Origin: an uncultured Flavobacteriales bacterium
GTDB lineage: Bacteria; Bacteroidota; Bacteroidia; Flavobacteriales; Weeksellaceae
Length of the DNA: 64,000 nt
NCBI GenBank assembly: GCA_937876095.1
Contig: CALFIE010000003.1
Coordinates: forward strand, 20,254 to 84,253
Direction of reading: 5' to 3'
The notes under the pieces are model-generated. The model made no database searches, had not been told where the DNA came from, and saw nothing but the letters and a program-made list of their open reading frames with translations. This document shows positions 25,185 through 34,148 of this stretch, one piece after another (within the stretch, counting starts at the first letter, position 1; each line of letters starts with the position of its first letter). The translations under genes were made by a program, and so were the position numbers.

Positions 25185-25475
25185 TTAATTCGTTGCAAAA
25201 ATATCAATCACTTCACCTTCTGCAAGGGAAACAATTGCTTTTTTCAATTTGTTGGTTTTACCAACTTGTAGTCCTTTTTTAGTGTGTTTAGAGGAAACTT
25301 TAGGCGCATAAATCATAGTTCTTACGTCTGCCACTTTTACACTATAAGCTTCTTCTACCGCTTTTTTGATCTCGATCTTATTCGCTTTAGTATTCACTAA
25401 AAAAGAATAAGCACCTCGTAAATCGGTAAGGTAGTTTGCTTTTTCTGAAATGATGGGTTTAATGATTATCGACAT
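25185..25475 (-). CDS. rplW: 50S ribosomal protein L23
   Basis: 96 residues (IIIKPIISEKANYL start; NKIEIKKAVEEAYSVKV core). It forms the docking site for trigger factor and SRP at the tunnel exit. Three bases after rplD. Confidence 0.97.
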   Translation of the reverse strand: MSIIIKPIISEKANYLTDLRGAYSFLVNTKANKIEIKKAVEEAYSVKVADVRTMIYAPKVSSKHTKKGLQVGKTNKLKKAIVSLAEGEVIDIFATN

Positions 25476-25478
25476 GAC

Positions 25479-26108
25479 TTATTTTCTTAAATTTTCTTGA
25501 AATTTTTCTACAGCCCCTTCTATAAATACGATTTCACCAGCATTCATCAAATCATAAGAACTTATCTCGTTATAAGCAAGTACTCTAGTTTTTGGTAAAT
25601 TTCTAGAAGACAAATACACATTGTTATTTGCTTCTGGTAAAATATATAGGGATTTTTTTCCTTCGAAACCTAGTGCATTGTTGATGGTGATAAATTCTTT
25701 AGTTCTTGGAGCTTCAAAACTGAAGGTTTCCAATATTTTAATAGAATTATCTTTCAACTTTTGAGATAACACAGATTTTTTTGCTAATCTTTTCAAAGCT
25801 TTGTTCAATTTGAATCGGTAGTCTCTTGGTTTTGGACCGAAAACTCTACCTCCACCTTTGAAAGTAGGCGATTTTATATCACCATATCTCGCAGAACCAG
25901 ATCCTTTTTGTTTTTTAAGCTTTCTAGTAGAAGCAGTAATTTCGCTTCTTTCTTTCGATTTGTGAGTCCCTTGTCTTTGTGCAGCAAGGTATTGTTTCAC
26001 TTCTAAGTAAACCGCATGCTGATTTGGCTCAATTCCGAAAATAGTTTCGTCCAGAGTTACTTTTCTTCCGGTTTCTTTTCCTTGTGTATTTAATACTTTT
26101 AATTCCAT
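25479..26108 (-). CDS. rplD: 50S ribosomal protein L4
   Basis: 209 residues. The extended loop with QKGSGSARYGDIKSPTFKGGG reaches into the exit tunnel. The start overlaps the end of rplC by 10 bases, so translation is coupled. L4 represses the S10 operon in E. coli; whether this holds here is unknown. Confidence 0.97.
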   Translation of the reverse strand: MELKVLNTQGKETGRKVTLDETIFGIEPNQHAVYLEVKQYLAAQRQGTHKSKERSEITASTRKLKKQKGSGSARYGDIKSPTFKGGGRVFGPKPRDYRFKLNKALKRLAKKSVLSQKLKDNSIKILETFSFEAPRTKEFITINNALGFEGKKSLYILPEANNNVYLSSRNLPKTRVLAYNEISSYDLMNAGEIVFIEGAVEKFQENLRK

Positions 26109-26722
26109 CTTCTAATAATTACATAAGAATTTTTTGCTCCCGGAACAGCACCTTTTACAATTAAAAGATTTTGTTCTTCATCTACTTTTAACACTTGTAG
26201 GTTTTGTACAGTCACTTGTTTGCCACCCATTCTTCCTGCCATTCTCATCCCTTTGAATACTCTAGAAGGATCAGAACCTGCGCCAATAGAACCTGGAGCT
26301 CTCAATCTGTTGTGCTGTCCGTGTGTAGCCTGCATTACACCACCGAAGTTGTGTCTTTTAACTACCCCTTGGAAACCTTTACCTTTAGAAGTTCCTGTTA
26401 CGTCTACATATTCACCTTCTGCGAACATGTTTACCAAAACTTCGTCTCCAACTTTCAAATTATCGAATCCATGATGGAATTCTACTAATTTTGCTTTTGG
26501 AGTAGAACCAGCCTTTTTGAAATGACCAGCCAACGCTTTTCCAACGTTTTTTTCACTCTTGTCATCGAAACCCAACTGAAAGCCAACATAGCCATCAGTT
26601 TCTACGGTTCTGACCTGTAAAACCGAGCATGGACCAGCTTGAATAACTGTACAAGGAATGTTTTTTCCTTCTTCGTTAAACAACGAGGTCATACCGATTT
26701 TTTTACCAATAATACCTGACAT
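26099..26722 (-). CDS. rplC: 50S ribosomal protein L3
   Basis: 207 residues starting MSGIIGKKIGMTSLF with the signature GVVKRHNFGGVMQATHGQHN (the methylated-glutamine region in E. coli). It starts the cluster: no rpsJ lies upstream, and a consensus promoter sits about 95 bases before its ATG. Confidence 0.98.
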   Translation of the reverse strand: MSGIIGKKIGMTSLFNEEGKNIPCTVIQAGPCSVLQVRTVETDGYVGFQLGFDDKSEKNVGKALAGHFKKAGSTPKAKLVEFHHGFDNLKVGDEVLVNMFAEGEYVDVTGTSKGKGFQGVVKRHNFGGVMQATHGQHNRLRAPGSIGAGSDPSRVFKGMRMAGRMGGKQVTVQNLQVLKVDEEQNLLIVKGAVPGAKNSYVIIRRWN

Positions 26723-26817
26723 TTATTATATTTAGTTATAAAATTCTTGTTTATCAATCGAGGTTTCAGTGATTTCTACTTCTGAAATAGGCATACTTCT
26801 TCCCTAAATTGAGTGTG

Positions 26818-26848
26818 CAAATGTAAGGATATTTTTTGAACTGACAAA
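26818..26848 (-). promoter_or_regulatory. Consensus promoter of the ribosomal protein cluster
   Basis: On the minus strand TTTG is followed after exactly 19 bases by TACATTTG, a full match to the Bacteroidota primary-sigma consensus TTTG-N19-TAnnTTTG. The expected transcript has a leader of about 90 bases before rplC, which could hold an autoregulatory structure. Confidence 0.85.
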
Positions 26849-27035
26849 CAGGTTTTGAAAATTTCTGAAGAATTTGATTCTGTGAATTTTAATTTCAGTA
26901 TTAATGAAATATGTGAACTAAAATTTTCCACACTATATAATATATTTAGGACTGAATTTTTTTATTATTAATGATATACTTCTTTTTTTTGCGCTGCATT
27001 TTTAACAAAAACATCCATAATCTATCCTATTTTCC

Positions 27036-27043
27036 TATATTTG
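27036..27043 (+). promoter_or_regulatory. Promoter -7 element of pncB
   Basis: TATATTTG matches TAnnTTTG and lies 20 bases before the chosen ATG at 27064, supporting that start. No clear -33 TTTG is seen. Confidence 0.5.
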
Positions 27044-27063
27044 TTAAAACAAGATTACATTTG

Positions 27064-28242
27064 ATGATAGAAACACATCTCCGATCTATTTTAGATAACG
27101 ATTTTTACAAAATTACCATGCAAAATGCCGTGGTGAAATTATTCCCCACAGAAAATGTGAAATACCAATTCATCAATCGTGGTCAACATGTTTTCCCAGA
27201 AAATTTTGCAAAAAATTTGCAAAATGCCGTCGCAGAAATGGCGAATCTTGCTTTGACCAAAGAAGAAAAAAAATTTTTGCAAGAAACCTGCCCTTATCTT
27301 GCGTTGCCATACTTGGATTTTTTAGAAGGCTATCGTTATGATCCTTCCGAAGTCAAAATTTTACAATCAGGTGACCAACTTACTGTTACAGTAGAAGGAC
27401 TTTGGTATCGTACTATACTTTGGGAAGTGCCACTTTTGGCGCTGATTTCGGAGTTACATTACGAGATGAACCATCTAGAGCGCAACTCCAATGAAATGGT
27501 GTTGAAAAAAACCGTAGAAAAATCCAAAATTTTGAATCAATTAGGCGTAAATTTTGCAGAATTTGGAACCAGAAGAAGACATTCTTATCAGGTACAAAAA
27601 TTGGTAGTAGAAGCACTTACCGAAGACCAAAATTCCACATTTATTGGTACTTCCAACGTACATTTTGCCAAAGAATTTGGCATAAAACCTATTGGTACAC
27701 ATGCACACGAATGGTTTATGTTTCACGGAGCAGAATATGGTTTCAAAATGGCCAATCAATTAGCGCTAGAACATTGGGTAGATGTTTACAGAGGTGATTT
27801 AGGAGTGGCGCTTTCAGATACGTATACAACCGATGTTTTTTTTGAACATTTCGACAAAAAATTTGCAAAATTGTTTGATGGTGTTCGTCATGACAGTGGT
27901 GATCCTATTCTTTTTGCTGAGAAAACCATCGCTCATTACCAGAAAAATGGCATCAATCCGCTCTTTAAATATATTATTTTTTCTGATGGATTGAACTTAG
28001 AAAAAGTAGCAGAAATCACCAAAGCATGCACCGGAAAAATCGGGATTTCCTTCGGAATTGGAACCAATCTTACCAACGATGTTGGTCTAAAACCGATGAA
28101 TATCGTAATGAAATTGGTAGCGGTGAAATCGGTGACTAATGATTGGATTCCTACCGTGAAATTGTCCGACGAAAAAGGGAAATACACCGGTGATCCTAAA
28201 ATGATTGAACTTGCGAAAGAGTTTTTGAAAATCAAGGATTGA
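27064..28242 (+). CDS. pncB: Nicotinate phosphoribosyltransferase
   Basis: 392 residues from the ATG at 27064 (N-terminus MIETHLRSILDNDFYKITM). The family features are visible: DNDFYKITMQNAV for substrate binding, EFGTRRRHSYQVQ, the regulatory histidine region GTHAHEWFM, and VRHDSGDP. It makes nicotinate mononucleotide from nicotinate and PRPP, the salvage entry to NAD. An upstream in-frame extension to 26971 is rejected, because it starts before the -7 element and is hydrophobic and atypical. It is divergent from rplC. Confidence 0.95.
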   Translation: MIETHLRSILDNDFYKITMQNAVVKLFPTENVKYQFINRGQHVFPENFAKNLQNAVAEMANLALTKEEKKFLQETCPYLALPYLDFLEGYRYDPSEVKILQSGDQLTVTVEGLWYRTILWEVPLLALISELHYEMNHLERNSNEMVLKKTVEKSKILNQLGVNFAEFGTRRRHSYQVQKLVVEALTEDQNSTFIGTSNVHFAKEFGIKPIGTHAHEWFMFHGAEYGFKMANQLALEHWVDVYRGDLGVALSDTYTTDVFFEHFDKKFAKLFDGVRHDSGDPILFAEKTIAHYQKNGINPLFKYIIFSDGLNLEKVAEITKACTGKIGISFGIGTNLTNDVGLKPMNIVMKLVAVKSVTNDWIPTVKLSDEKGKYTGDPKMIELAKEFLKIKD

Positions 28243-28357
28243 GAAGTGCGAAGTTTGTAAATAGATGATATTTAATGAATGATGATTTTGAATAATGATT
28301 GAAGATTAATGAATGAAAAACTATAAACTTTGATCTTTGAATCTTGAATCAAAAAAA

Positions 28358-28702
28358 ATGAAAAAGTCAGAAACTTACGAAGAATACGCACTCGATTTTC
28401 CTGAAAAAACGCAAATCATTCTAGAAAATTTGAAAAATTTTATCGAAAAATTACTTCCAGACTGCGAACTTTGCATCAATTACGGAATCCCAACTTTTAA
28501 AAAGAATGGTAAAAATGTAATCCATTTTGGGGCGTTCAAAAATCATATAGGTTTGTATCCTGGTTTCGAAGCTATCGAAGTTTTTGCTGATGATTTACAA
28601 AATTTTAAAACTTCAAAAGGGGCGGTTCAGTTTCCTTTAAATGAGGAAATTCCTTGGGATTTGCTGCGAAAAATCGTAGAATTTAGGAATAAGAAAGTAT
28701 GA
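28358..28702 (+). CDS. DUF1801/YdhG-like protein
   Basis: 114 residues from the ATG at 28358. The pattern ETYEEYALDFPEKTQIILENL, then CINYGIPTFKKNGKNVIHFGAFKNHIGLYPG is typical of the DUF1801 (YdhG/frataxin-like 'iron chaperone') fold family. Function in this class is not established. It is the last chromosomal gene before the mobile element, followed by a hairpin with TTTGACAAA/TTTGTCAAA arms (28708-28747). Confidence 0.85.
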   Translation: MKKSETYEEYALDFPEKTQIILENLKNFIEKLLPDCELCINYGIPTFKKNGKNVIHFGAFKNHIGLYPGFEAIEVFADDLQNFKTSKGAVQFPLNEEIPWDLLRKIVEFRNKKV

Positions 28703-28707
28703 TGAAT

Positions 28708-28747
28708 TTTGACAAAATTTTTGCGAAGCAAAGAAATCTTTGTCAAA
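28708..28747 (+). terminator. Inverted repeat after DUF1801 gene
   Basis: TTTGACAAA (28708-28716) and TTTGTCAAA (28739-28747) form a perfect 9-bp stem with a 22-base loop, six bases past the stop. No clear U-run follows, so terminator function is uncertain. Confidence 0.35.
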
Positions 28748-28897
28748 GATATTACTATTTTCCGATATTTCATTTGATTGCTTCAAAGTGCTTGTTTCAT
28801 TGGGTTTTACAATTTTAAGATAAGAAAACTAACGAATCCGAAAGCATCCAAATTAAGAGTTTGTTGAACTGCTTGTTGTACTTTTGTATCAGGTTGC

Positions 28898-28959
28898 TTC
28901 CCTTTGCGAAACCTCCTATTTAAGAGGTTTCTTTACTTTACACTGTTTTGCAAAGGGAA
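28898..28959. repeat. Nested inverted repeats upstream of integrase (candidate attachment-end region)
   Basis: TTCCCTTTGC (28898-28907) and its exact reverse complement GCAAAGGGAA (28950-28959) enclose a second stem, GAAACCTC (28908-28915) / GAGGTTTC (28924-28931). The nested structure ends 26 bases before the integrase start. It could be arm-type integrase binding sites near the element end, or a terminator plus regulatory stem. Confidence 0.5.
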
Positions 28960-28985
28960 AATAAAACCTAAAAATATACAACATT

Positions 28986-30203
28986 ATGGCATCAGTAAAA
29001 TTAGTTCTGAGAACAGCACAAGAATCACAAACAGGAAATTGTCCGCTTTACATTAGACTCATTAAAGACAGAAAAGCAAAATTTCTCACAACAGGTCAGA
29101 AATTAAAGCCTTCAGAATGGGACGAAACAAAGCAAAAAGTAAAGAAAAATCACCCTAATAGTGCGAGATTAAATGCCTATTTATCTCAAGTTATTGCAGA
29201 TGCAGAAGCGCAGATTGTTGATGTTTCAAGAAAGAACGAAACAGTTTCTGCTAAGAAACTTAAAGAAGCAATTAAAGGAAAAGAATCTGAATTGTTTTTT
29301 GAATATGCCTTTAAAAGATTGGAAAAAATCAAAGGCTCAGTTTCTATTTTAACACAACGCAAATATCAGGCACACCTAGAGAAATTCAAAAAATATGTGG
29401 GTGAAAAAGAATTCTATTTTGAAGACCTTACTACCGTCTTGCTGAACGACTACATTACCTATTGCTATTCTACTTTAAAAAACAAAAACAATACGGTACA
29501 AACCAATATAAGAAGCCTGATGAAATTCTACAATGATGCCATTGCAGAAGACATGGTCCCTCTAAATCTGTATCCTTTCAATAAAATCAAGACCAAAAAA
29601 GATTCTGCGAAAATAAAATTTCTCCAAAAAGAAGAAATTGAACAGCTTAAAAACGCAGAATTGGAAGAAGGAAGTTTAATGGCAAAATTCCGTGACATGT
29701 TTGTTTTTTGTATTTATGCAGGTGGACTTAGGATGGGCGATGTGATTTCTTTGCAATGGAAGCACATTAATTTTGAAAATTCCAAATTGTCGAAAGTTAT
29801 CCGAAAAACAGGGAACTTGCATAGCTTCAAACTTGTACAACCCGCTTTAGAAGTTCTCAAAAAACACAAAAATGAAAACAGCACCGATGAAAAATTTGTT
29901 TTTTCTTTAGTAAAAAATGAAGAGAAATTTTTGAAAAATGAACATTATGCCATTTCAGAAATTGAAAGAATTTCTCGTAATATCAATAAATCACTATCAT
30001 ACATTTCTCAAAAAATTGATTTAAACAAAGGACTTTCCTTCCATATGAGCAGACATACATTTGCTACAAATGCATTGAACAACGGAATGCGTATTGAGCA
30101 CGTTTCAAAAGTCATGGATCATTCGAGCATTCGTGTAACCGAGATTTATGCAAAAGTAATCAATACAGAACTTGATGCTTCGATGGACAAGTTTGTGTAT
30201 TAA
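28986..30203 (+). CDS. Tyrosine recombinase / ICE integrase
   Basis: 405 residues. An N-terminal arm-binding region is followed by a core-binding SAM-like domain (about residues 105-195) and the catalytic domain. The catalytic set is complete: R249 (GGLRMGD), K274, H353 and R356 (FHMSRHTFATN), H379 (MDHSS) and nucleophile Y388 (EIYAKV). This is the phage_int_SAM_5-like family common in Bacteroidota conjugative transposons. It should integrate and excise the element. It is the first gene of the element and is followed by its own terminator. Confidence 0.95.
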   Translation: MASVKLVLRTAQESQTGNCPLYIRLIKDRKAKFLTTGQKLKPSEWDETKQKVKKNHPNSARLNAYLSQVIADAEAQIVDVSRKNETVSAKKLKEAIKGKESELFFEYAFKRLEKIKGSVSILTQRKYQAHLEKFKKYVGEKEFYFEDLTTVLLNDYITYCYSTLKNKNNTVQTNIRSLMKFYNDAIAEDMVPLNLYPFNKIKTKKDSAKIKFLQKEEIEQLKNAELEEGSLMAKFRDMFVFCIYAGGLRMGDVISLQWKHINFENSKLSKVIRKTGNLHSFKLVQPALEVLKKHKNENSTDEKFVFSLVKNEEKFLKNEHYAISEIERISRNINKSLSYISQKIDLNKGLSFHMSRHTFATNALNNGMRIEHVSKVMDHSSIRVTEIYAKVINTELDASMDKFVY

Positions 30204-30224
30204 TCTCTAGAATATAAATAAAGC

Positions 30225-30268
30225 AAAAAAGAAGAGTGTTATTCTTATGGAAAACATTCTTCTTTTTT
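30225..30268 (+). terminator. Terminator of integrase gene
   Basis: AAAAAAGAAGAgTGTT and AACAtTCTTCTTTTTT form a long stem with one mismatch, ending in a T-run, 20 bases past the integrase stop. Confidence 0.75.
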
Positions 30269-30342
30269 CAATGTCTTATTATGAGTTATAGTCAAAAAAA
30301 TACTTAGAGCACAAAATTTGAGATGATAAAAGAAAACTTATT

Positions 30343-31251
30343 ATGATTTCACATTATCCACTTTTGGAAACGGCTCCTTTCATGGAGTTTACGTCTGTAA
30401 AAGTTACAGATGCTTTTAACCATTTATTTGACATAGAAAAAAACACAGAAGAAAATTTACAGTCTTATTGCCAATCACTTATCAATAAAATTTTTCAATT
30501 GCACTATTCTCAAATCCAAAATTTTATTAACCATCATTGTAGTATTGCAAAAAATCCAATTGACTGGCTAAACACATTTGAAAAACTCATTGTTGTGAAT
30601 GAAAAACTCTTTCAAAAAGGAAGTAATGAGAGCAGACATATAATGTTTCAAACCTGTATCGAATTGAAAAGGCTCAATTTAATTTGTGATGAAACACAAG
30701 AAAGTCCTACGAGACTAAATAAAAAGCAAATTAATGCAGAAAGTGAAGAAAGATACTTCAGTTTTAAAGAAGTGAAAGAGGAACTTGACCGAATAATTAT
30801 TTTTGAAGAGAAAATAGTTTATCTAACCAATCAAAAATTTGATTATCAACAATCTGTCATTGATTTTGTAAACAAAAATCTTCCCCCATTTGATGAACAA
30901 TGCACTAATGAGATTGAACGTCTCATTGAAGTAAGAAAATTGGAAGAACAACTTACAAAGAAGAAGACTAATTATATACAGAGACCCACACTAGAAAACA
31001 AAATTAAAATCAACAGCAACCTTAATCAACTTGTGGATGTGTTTTTTCAACTGAACCGAGAACTATTTATTGAAGGCAAACCATTTTTGGATGCCAATAC
31101 CAATGATTTTGTGGCATTAATTTGTAATAATTTCGTAGATAAAGATGGGCACGAAATCAGCACAGCAACTGTTGAAACGATTTTACGTCCCTCTAAATAC
31201 GATAAAAGACCCAAATCTCATAAACGTATTGATGTTAATAAATTAATCTAA
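30343..31251 (+). CDS. RteC-like element protein
   Basis: 302 residues, largely helical, without signal peptide or membrane segment. The position right after the integrase, the length, and a C-terminal region with NREL-FIEGKPFLDAN and STATVETILRPSKYDKRPK suggest the RteC family, which in CTnDOT regulates excision. The similarity is weak to the eye, so this is a context-supported guess. A hairpin terminator follows immediately. Confidence 0.45.
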   Translation: MISHYPLLETAPFMEFTSVKVTDAFNHLFDIEKNTEENLQSYCQSLINKIFQLHYSQIQNFINHHCSIAKNPIDWLNTFEKLIVVNEKLFQKGSNESRHIMFQTCIELKRLNLICDETQESPTRLNKKQINAESEERYFSFKEVKEELDRIIIFEEKIVYLTNQKFDYQQSVIDFVNKNLPPFDEQCTNEIERLIEVRKLEEQLTKKKTNYIQRPTLENKIKINSNLNQLVDVFFQLNRELFIEGKPFLDANTNDFVALICNNFVDKDGHEISTATVETILRPSKYDKRPKSHKRIDVNKLI

Positions 31252-31256
31252 AAAAA

Positions 31257-31300
31257 AAACAAGTCTCGGAGAGACTGTTTCGGGACTTCGGGACTTTTTT
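31257..31300 (+). terminator. Terminator after RteC-like gene
   Basis: AAAC-AAGTCTC, loop GGA, GAGACT-GTTT form a stem, followed by CGGGACTTCGGGAC and a run of seven T. Directly after the stop codon. Confidence 0.75.
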
Positions 31301-31344
31301 TGTTTGCTCAATTTTGCTCCATAATTAATAAAATATAAGAAAGT

Positions 31345-31629
31345 ATGGAGGCAATTATTTTCTCAAAAGAGCAATTCGATGCTTTAATGTCAAAAATCAA
31401 TGACATTCACCACAAAATCAACTTAACAAATTTACCAAAGCAGGAAGTATTTTTAGATAATGAAGAATTTATCAAAATGCTGAAAATTTCACGGAGAACT
31501 GCACAAACCTGGCGTGATGAAGGCAAAATATCTTTTTCGCAAGTGGGAAACAAAATTTATTACAAGCTTTCAGATGTGGAAAAAACGATGGATGAATACT
31601 ATAATAAATCCTTCTCTAAAAAATGGTAA
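31345..31629 (+). CDS. HTH (excisionase/MerR-like) DNA-binding protein
   Basis: 94 residues. A short helical N-terminus is followed by a winged-helix motif from about residue 35: EEFIKMLKISRRTAQTWRDEGKISFSQVGNKIYYKLSDVE, the HTH_17 pattern of excisionase-like proteins common next to Bacteroidota integrases. A role in excision control or regulation of the element is likely. It precedes the DUF3853 gene by 37 bases. Confidence 0.8.
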   Translation: MEAIIFSKEQFDALMSKINDIHHKINLTNLPKQEVFLDNEEFIKMLKISRRTAQTWRDEGKISFSQVGNKIYYKLSDVEKTMDEYYNKSFSKKW

Positions 31630-31666
31630 TTAAAAAGATTATCCTTCCTATTATATTATCAATTCT

Positions 31667-31918
31667 ATGAAAAATATAAATCCACAAACACCGATTTGCA
31701 ATTTAACCGTTGAAGAATTTTTGGAAATTTTTCAAAAAATAAACTCTGAAAGCAAATATGAATACGGGCTTAAAGGTTTGGCAAAAATCCTTGGTTGCTC
31801 TGTTTCAAAAGCCTCCGAAATAAAATCTTCTGGAATATTGGATGAAGCCATTATTCAAAATGGAAATATCATAATCATTGATAAAGAAAAAGCATTACAG
31901 CTTTTTGCCAAAAAATAA
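31667..31918 (+). CDS. DUF3853 family protein
   Basis: 83 residues matching the DUF3853 pattern: an N-terminal helix, then YGLKGLAKILGCSVSKASEIKSSG, an HTH-like region, and a C-terminal IIIIDKEKALQLF strand-helix. These small proteins are found almost only in Bacteroidota mobile elements and probably bind DNA. The next gene starts one base after its stop. Confidence 0.8.
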   Translation: MKNINPQTPICNLTVEEFLEIFQKINSESKYEYGLKGLAKILGCSVSKASEIKSSGILDEAIIQNGNIIIIDKEKALQLFAKK

Positions 31919-31919
31919 G

Positions 31920-32687
31920 ATGTATTACCTTGAATTGATACAGAGGTTTTGGGATTTTAATAAGAAAGCAAAAGTTAGTCCTACAGAAATTTCACTGTAT
32001 TTCTATCTGCTCAAAATTGGCTATGAGAATGAGCGTTATGATTTCAAAATTTCTGATGTTGAATTGGGAAAAGAATTGGGATTAACCAGAAAAACGATAA
32101 AGTCAACAAAAGAGAAACTCAAAAATTTAGGCTTAATTCAATTTCAATCCAAAAACGGATTTCCAAGTCATTATCGATTGCTGTTGAATTATTCCATTGA
32201 AATTGAACCCGATATATCAATCAAAAAAGAAGAAAGCACAATTATTAAAAAAGATCAAAAAAGAGAAATTTTAGAAATATTTGAAAGTATTCTATCTGCA
32301 CAAAATTCAGTTGAAGTAGTGAAAGAAATTGAAATTAATAGTGATATAAAAGCATCTTCAGGAACAACAGAAAAACAGAAACTTGAATGGAAACAGGCAC
32401 AAAAGCAAGAGCAGGAACAACAAAACCTTAAAAATAATAAAATTCCTTCGTTAAATGAGTTTATAGAATATGCAAAATCATTGGAAGGCTATGAACCTAA
32501 ATTGGATTTAAGCATCAGCGAAAAATATGAAAGTTGGAAAAATAATGGCTGGAAAAACACCTCTAATCGCCCCATCAGCAATTGGAAATCAACACTAAAA
32601 AGTACTTTGCCTTATTTGATAAATAAAAGTGAGAAAAATTCCCTTTCGTTGCAAGACATTCCAAATATAAAACGCCCTGAATCTTAA
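31920..32687 (+). CDS. Winged-helix replication/regulatory protein (DnaD-like architecture)
   Basis: 255 residues from the ATG at 31920. Residues 12-95 form a winged helix (SPTEISLYFYLLKIG, then ELGLTRKTIKSTKEKLKNLGLIQ). A charged linker follows, and the C-terminus has a YESWKNNGWKN-PISNWKSTLKSTLPYL pattern similar to that of DnaD-like or phage replication-associated proteins. It lies between DUF3853 and Rep, suggesting a role in replication or its control. The name is by architecture only. Confidence 0.55.
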   Translation: MYYLELIQRFWDFNKKAKVSPTEISLYFYLLKIGYENERYDFKISDVELGKELGLTRKTIKSTKEKLKNLGLIQFQSKNGFPSHYRLLLNYSIEIEPDISIKKEESTIIKKDQKREILEIFESILSAQNSVEVVKEIEINSDIKASSGTTEKQKLEWKQAQKQEQEQQNLKNNKIPSLNEFIEYAKSLEGYEPKLDLSISEKYESWKNNGWKNTSNRPISNWKSTLKSTLPYLINKSEKNSLSLQDIPNIKRPES

Positions 32688-32730
32688 AGTAAAAACCATT
32701 TAAATATAAACATCAAAAACGAAATCAACT

Positions 32731-33864
32731 ATGGCAGTTTCGGAAAAAGATTTACGGCATATCCGTAAAATATTTGAAAATAAAAACGATGCAATTCCCG
32801 ACAGAATACGATTGGGAAACCATTTTGTGGACGATTTTATTTTTGATGATTCCGAAGCTGCGGATATTCCGATTAATGCACTTCGTGTAATTTTTAATCT
32901 AATTTCCATTATCGGTAACGAACAGTTTCGACCACAAGACCGTCCGAAACAACTTTCTCTTTTCGATGAAGAATTTGAAACCGATAACAACATTTTTGCA
33001 TCCATCAAAATTAAAAACAGTAAAATTTCTCCAAGCGGATGTACAAAACAAGTGATAGATGCTTATGAGTTTCTAGCCAAATTTAAGATGGGTTGGTACA
33101 AATCGGTTAATTCCAAAGGCAAAGAAATTAAAACTTTCGGCGGATTGATTTCTACACCTAGTTACGATAAAAGAGGTTACACTAAATTTTTAGTCAGCAG
33201 TTATTGGCTAAAAAAATTATTAGTTATCCCAGAATACAACTATGTTTTGTATAATTTAGTGTACAATGTACGAAACAACAAGCATATTATTTTTGCGATT
33301 TGGCTTTCAAAATTACCTGAAAACGGAACGGTTTTGAAGCTTTCTACACTCAATAAAAAGTTTGGATTGAACTATAGAACAACTAAAGATTTTTGTTTCA
33401 AATTTTTGAAACCTGCAAGAATCAGTTTGAATACATTCAATACGCTTTCGTTCAATTATACCTACAACAAAGATTCAATTTCCATTATTCCTTTTTTGAC
33501 TAGAACGATATTAGAAAACAAATCTGCTGTCTATACTAGAGAACTTCCATTTGAATCAAGCGGAACGAATATTGCCCAAAGTGAAAAAATTACCCGAAGA
33601 TTAATCTATTTCAAAAATAGATATGGTTTACTAGAAAATGAAATGATCCAGTTTTCTCATCAATATAAAAATTTTTCACAAACCAGAGCTTTGATAGAAA
33701 AAGCGTTCAAAGAATTTATCAGAATCAACAGATTGGAAAAGACAAAATCTACAGCTTTTCAAGGAAAGGATTTTTTAACCGAAATGCAGGGATTAATCAT
33801 TCAAATATATCAGAGTACAAAAATGGGAGAATTGCTTCCGAATGGTTATCCAATTATTGTCTGA
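32731..33864 (+). CDS. Replication initiator protein (Rep_3-like)
   Basis: 377 residues. It contains paired winged-helix-like regions (ALRVIFNLISIIGNEQF; LSTLNKKFGLNYRTTKDFCFKFLKPA) typical of theta-plasmid initiators of the Rep_3/RepB type. The strongest support is context: seven identical 17-bp iterons begin two bases after its stop codon. It should bind them and open the origin. It lies between small element genes and the Toprim gene. Its presence means the element may replicate when excised. Confidence 0.85.
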   Translation: MAVSEKDLRHIRKIFENKNDAIPDRIRLGNHFVDDFIFDDSEAADIPINALRVIFNLISIIGNEQFRPQDRPKQLSLFDEEFETDNNIFASIKIKNSKISPSGCTKQVIDAYEFLAKFKMGWYKSVNSKGKEIKTFGGLISTPSYDKRGYTKFLVSSYWLKKLLVIPEYNYVLYNLVYNVRNNKHIIFAIWLSKLPENGTVLKLSTLNKKFGLNYRTTKDFCFKFLKPARISLNTFNTLSFNYTYNKDSISIIPFLTRTILENKSAVYTRELPFESSGTNIAQSEKITRRLIYFKNRYGLLENEMIQFSHQYKNFSQTRALIEKAFKEFIRINRLEKTKSTAFQGKDFLTEMQGLIIQIYQSTKMGELLPNGYPIIV

Positions 33865-33865
33865 T

Positions 33866-34148
33866 TTCGGAATTGCACTCACCCGAAATTCGGAATTGCA
33901 CTCACTAAAGTTAAAAGAATGTTAAAATATCCGATTTTTTGATTAAGAATTCGGAATTGCACTCACTCAAAAATTTAGAACGTTTTAAAAATGTGAAAAA
34001 ACATCAAAAATTGTGGATAACTACAAATATCAACTCAAAATTAAAAATTGAATTCGGAATTGCACTCACCATAAATAAGGGTAGTTTTCGGAATTGCACT
34101 CACTCCACATTCGGAATTGCACTCACCAGATTTCGGAATTGCACTCAC
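33866..34148. repeat. Seven 17-bp iterons
   Basis: TTCGGAATTGCACTCAC occurs seven times without mismatch, all in the same orientation, at 33866-33882, 33889-33905, 33950-33966, 34053-34069, 34087-34103, 34110-34126 and 34132-34148. Start-to-start steps are 23, 61, 103, 34, 23 and 22 bases, close to two or more DNA turns for the tight pairs. These are the expected binding sites of the Rep protein encoded immediately upstream. Confidence 0.95.

Noticed and set aside
26971..27063. 31-residue N-terminal extension of pncB
   Set aside because: It lies upstream of the -7 element, is hydrophobic, and is absent from the family; ATG 27064 gives the usual start.
33866..34148. Possible CRISPR array (repeated 17-bp units)
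   Set aside because: Spacing is irregular (6 to 86 bases between repeats), repeats are short and there are no cas genes. Placement after a Rep gene and DnaA boxes identifies them as iterons.
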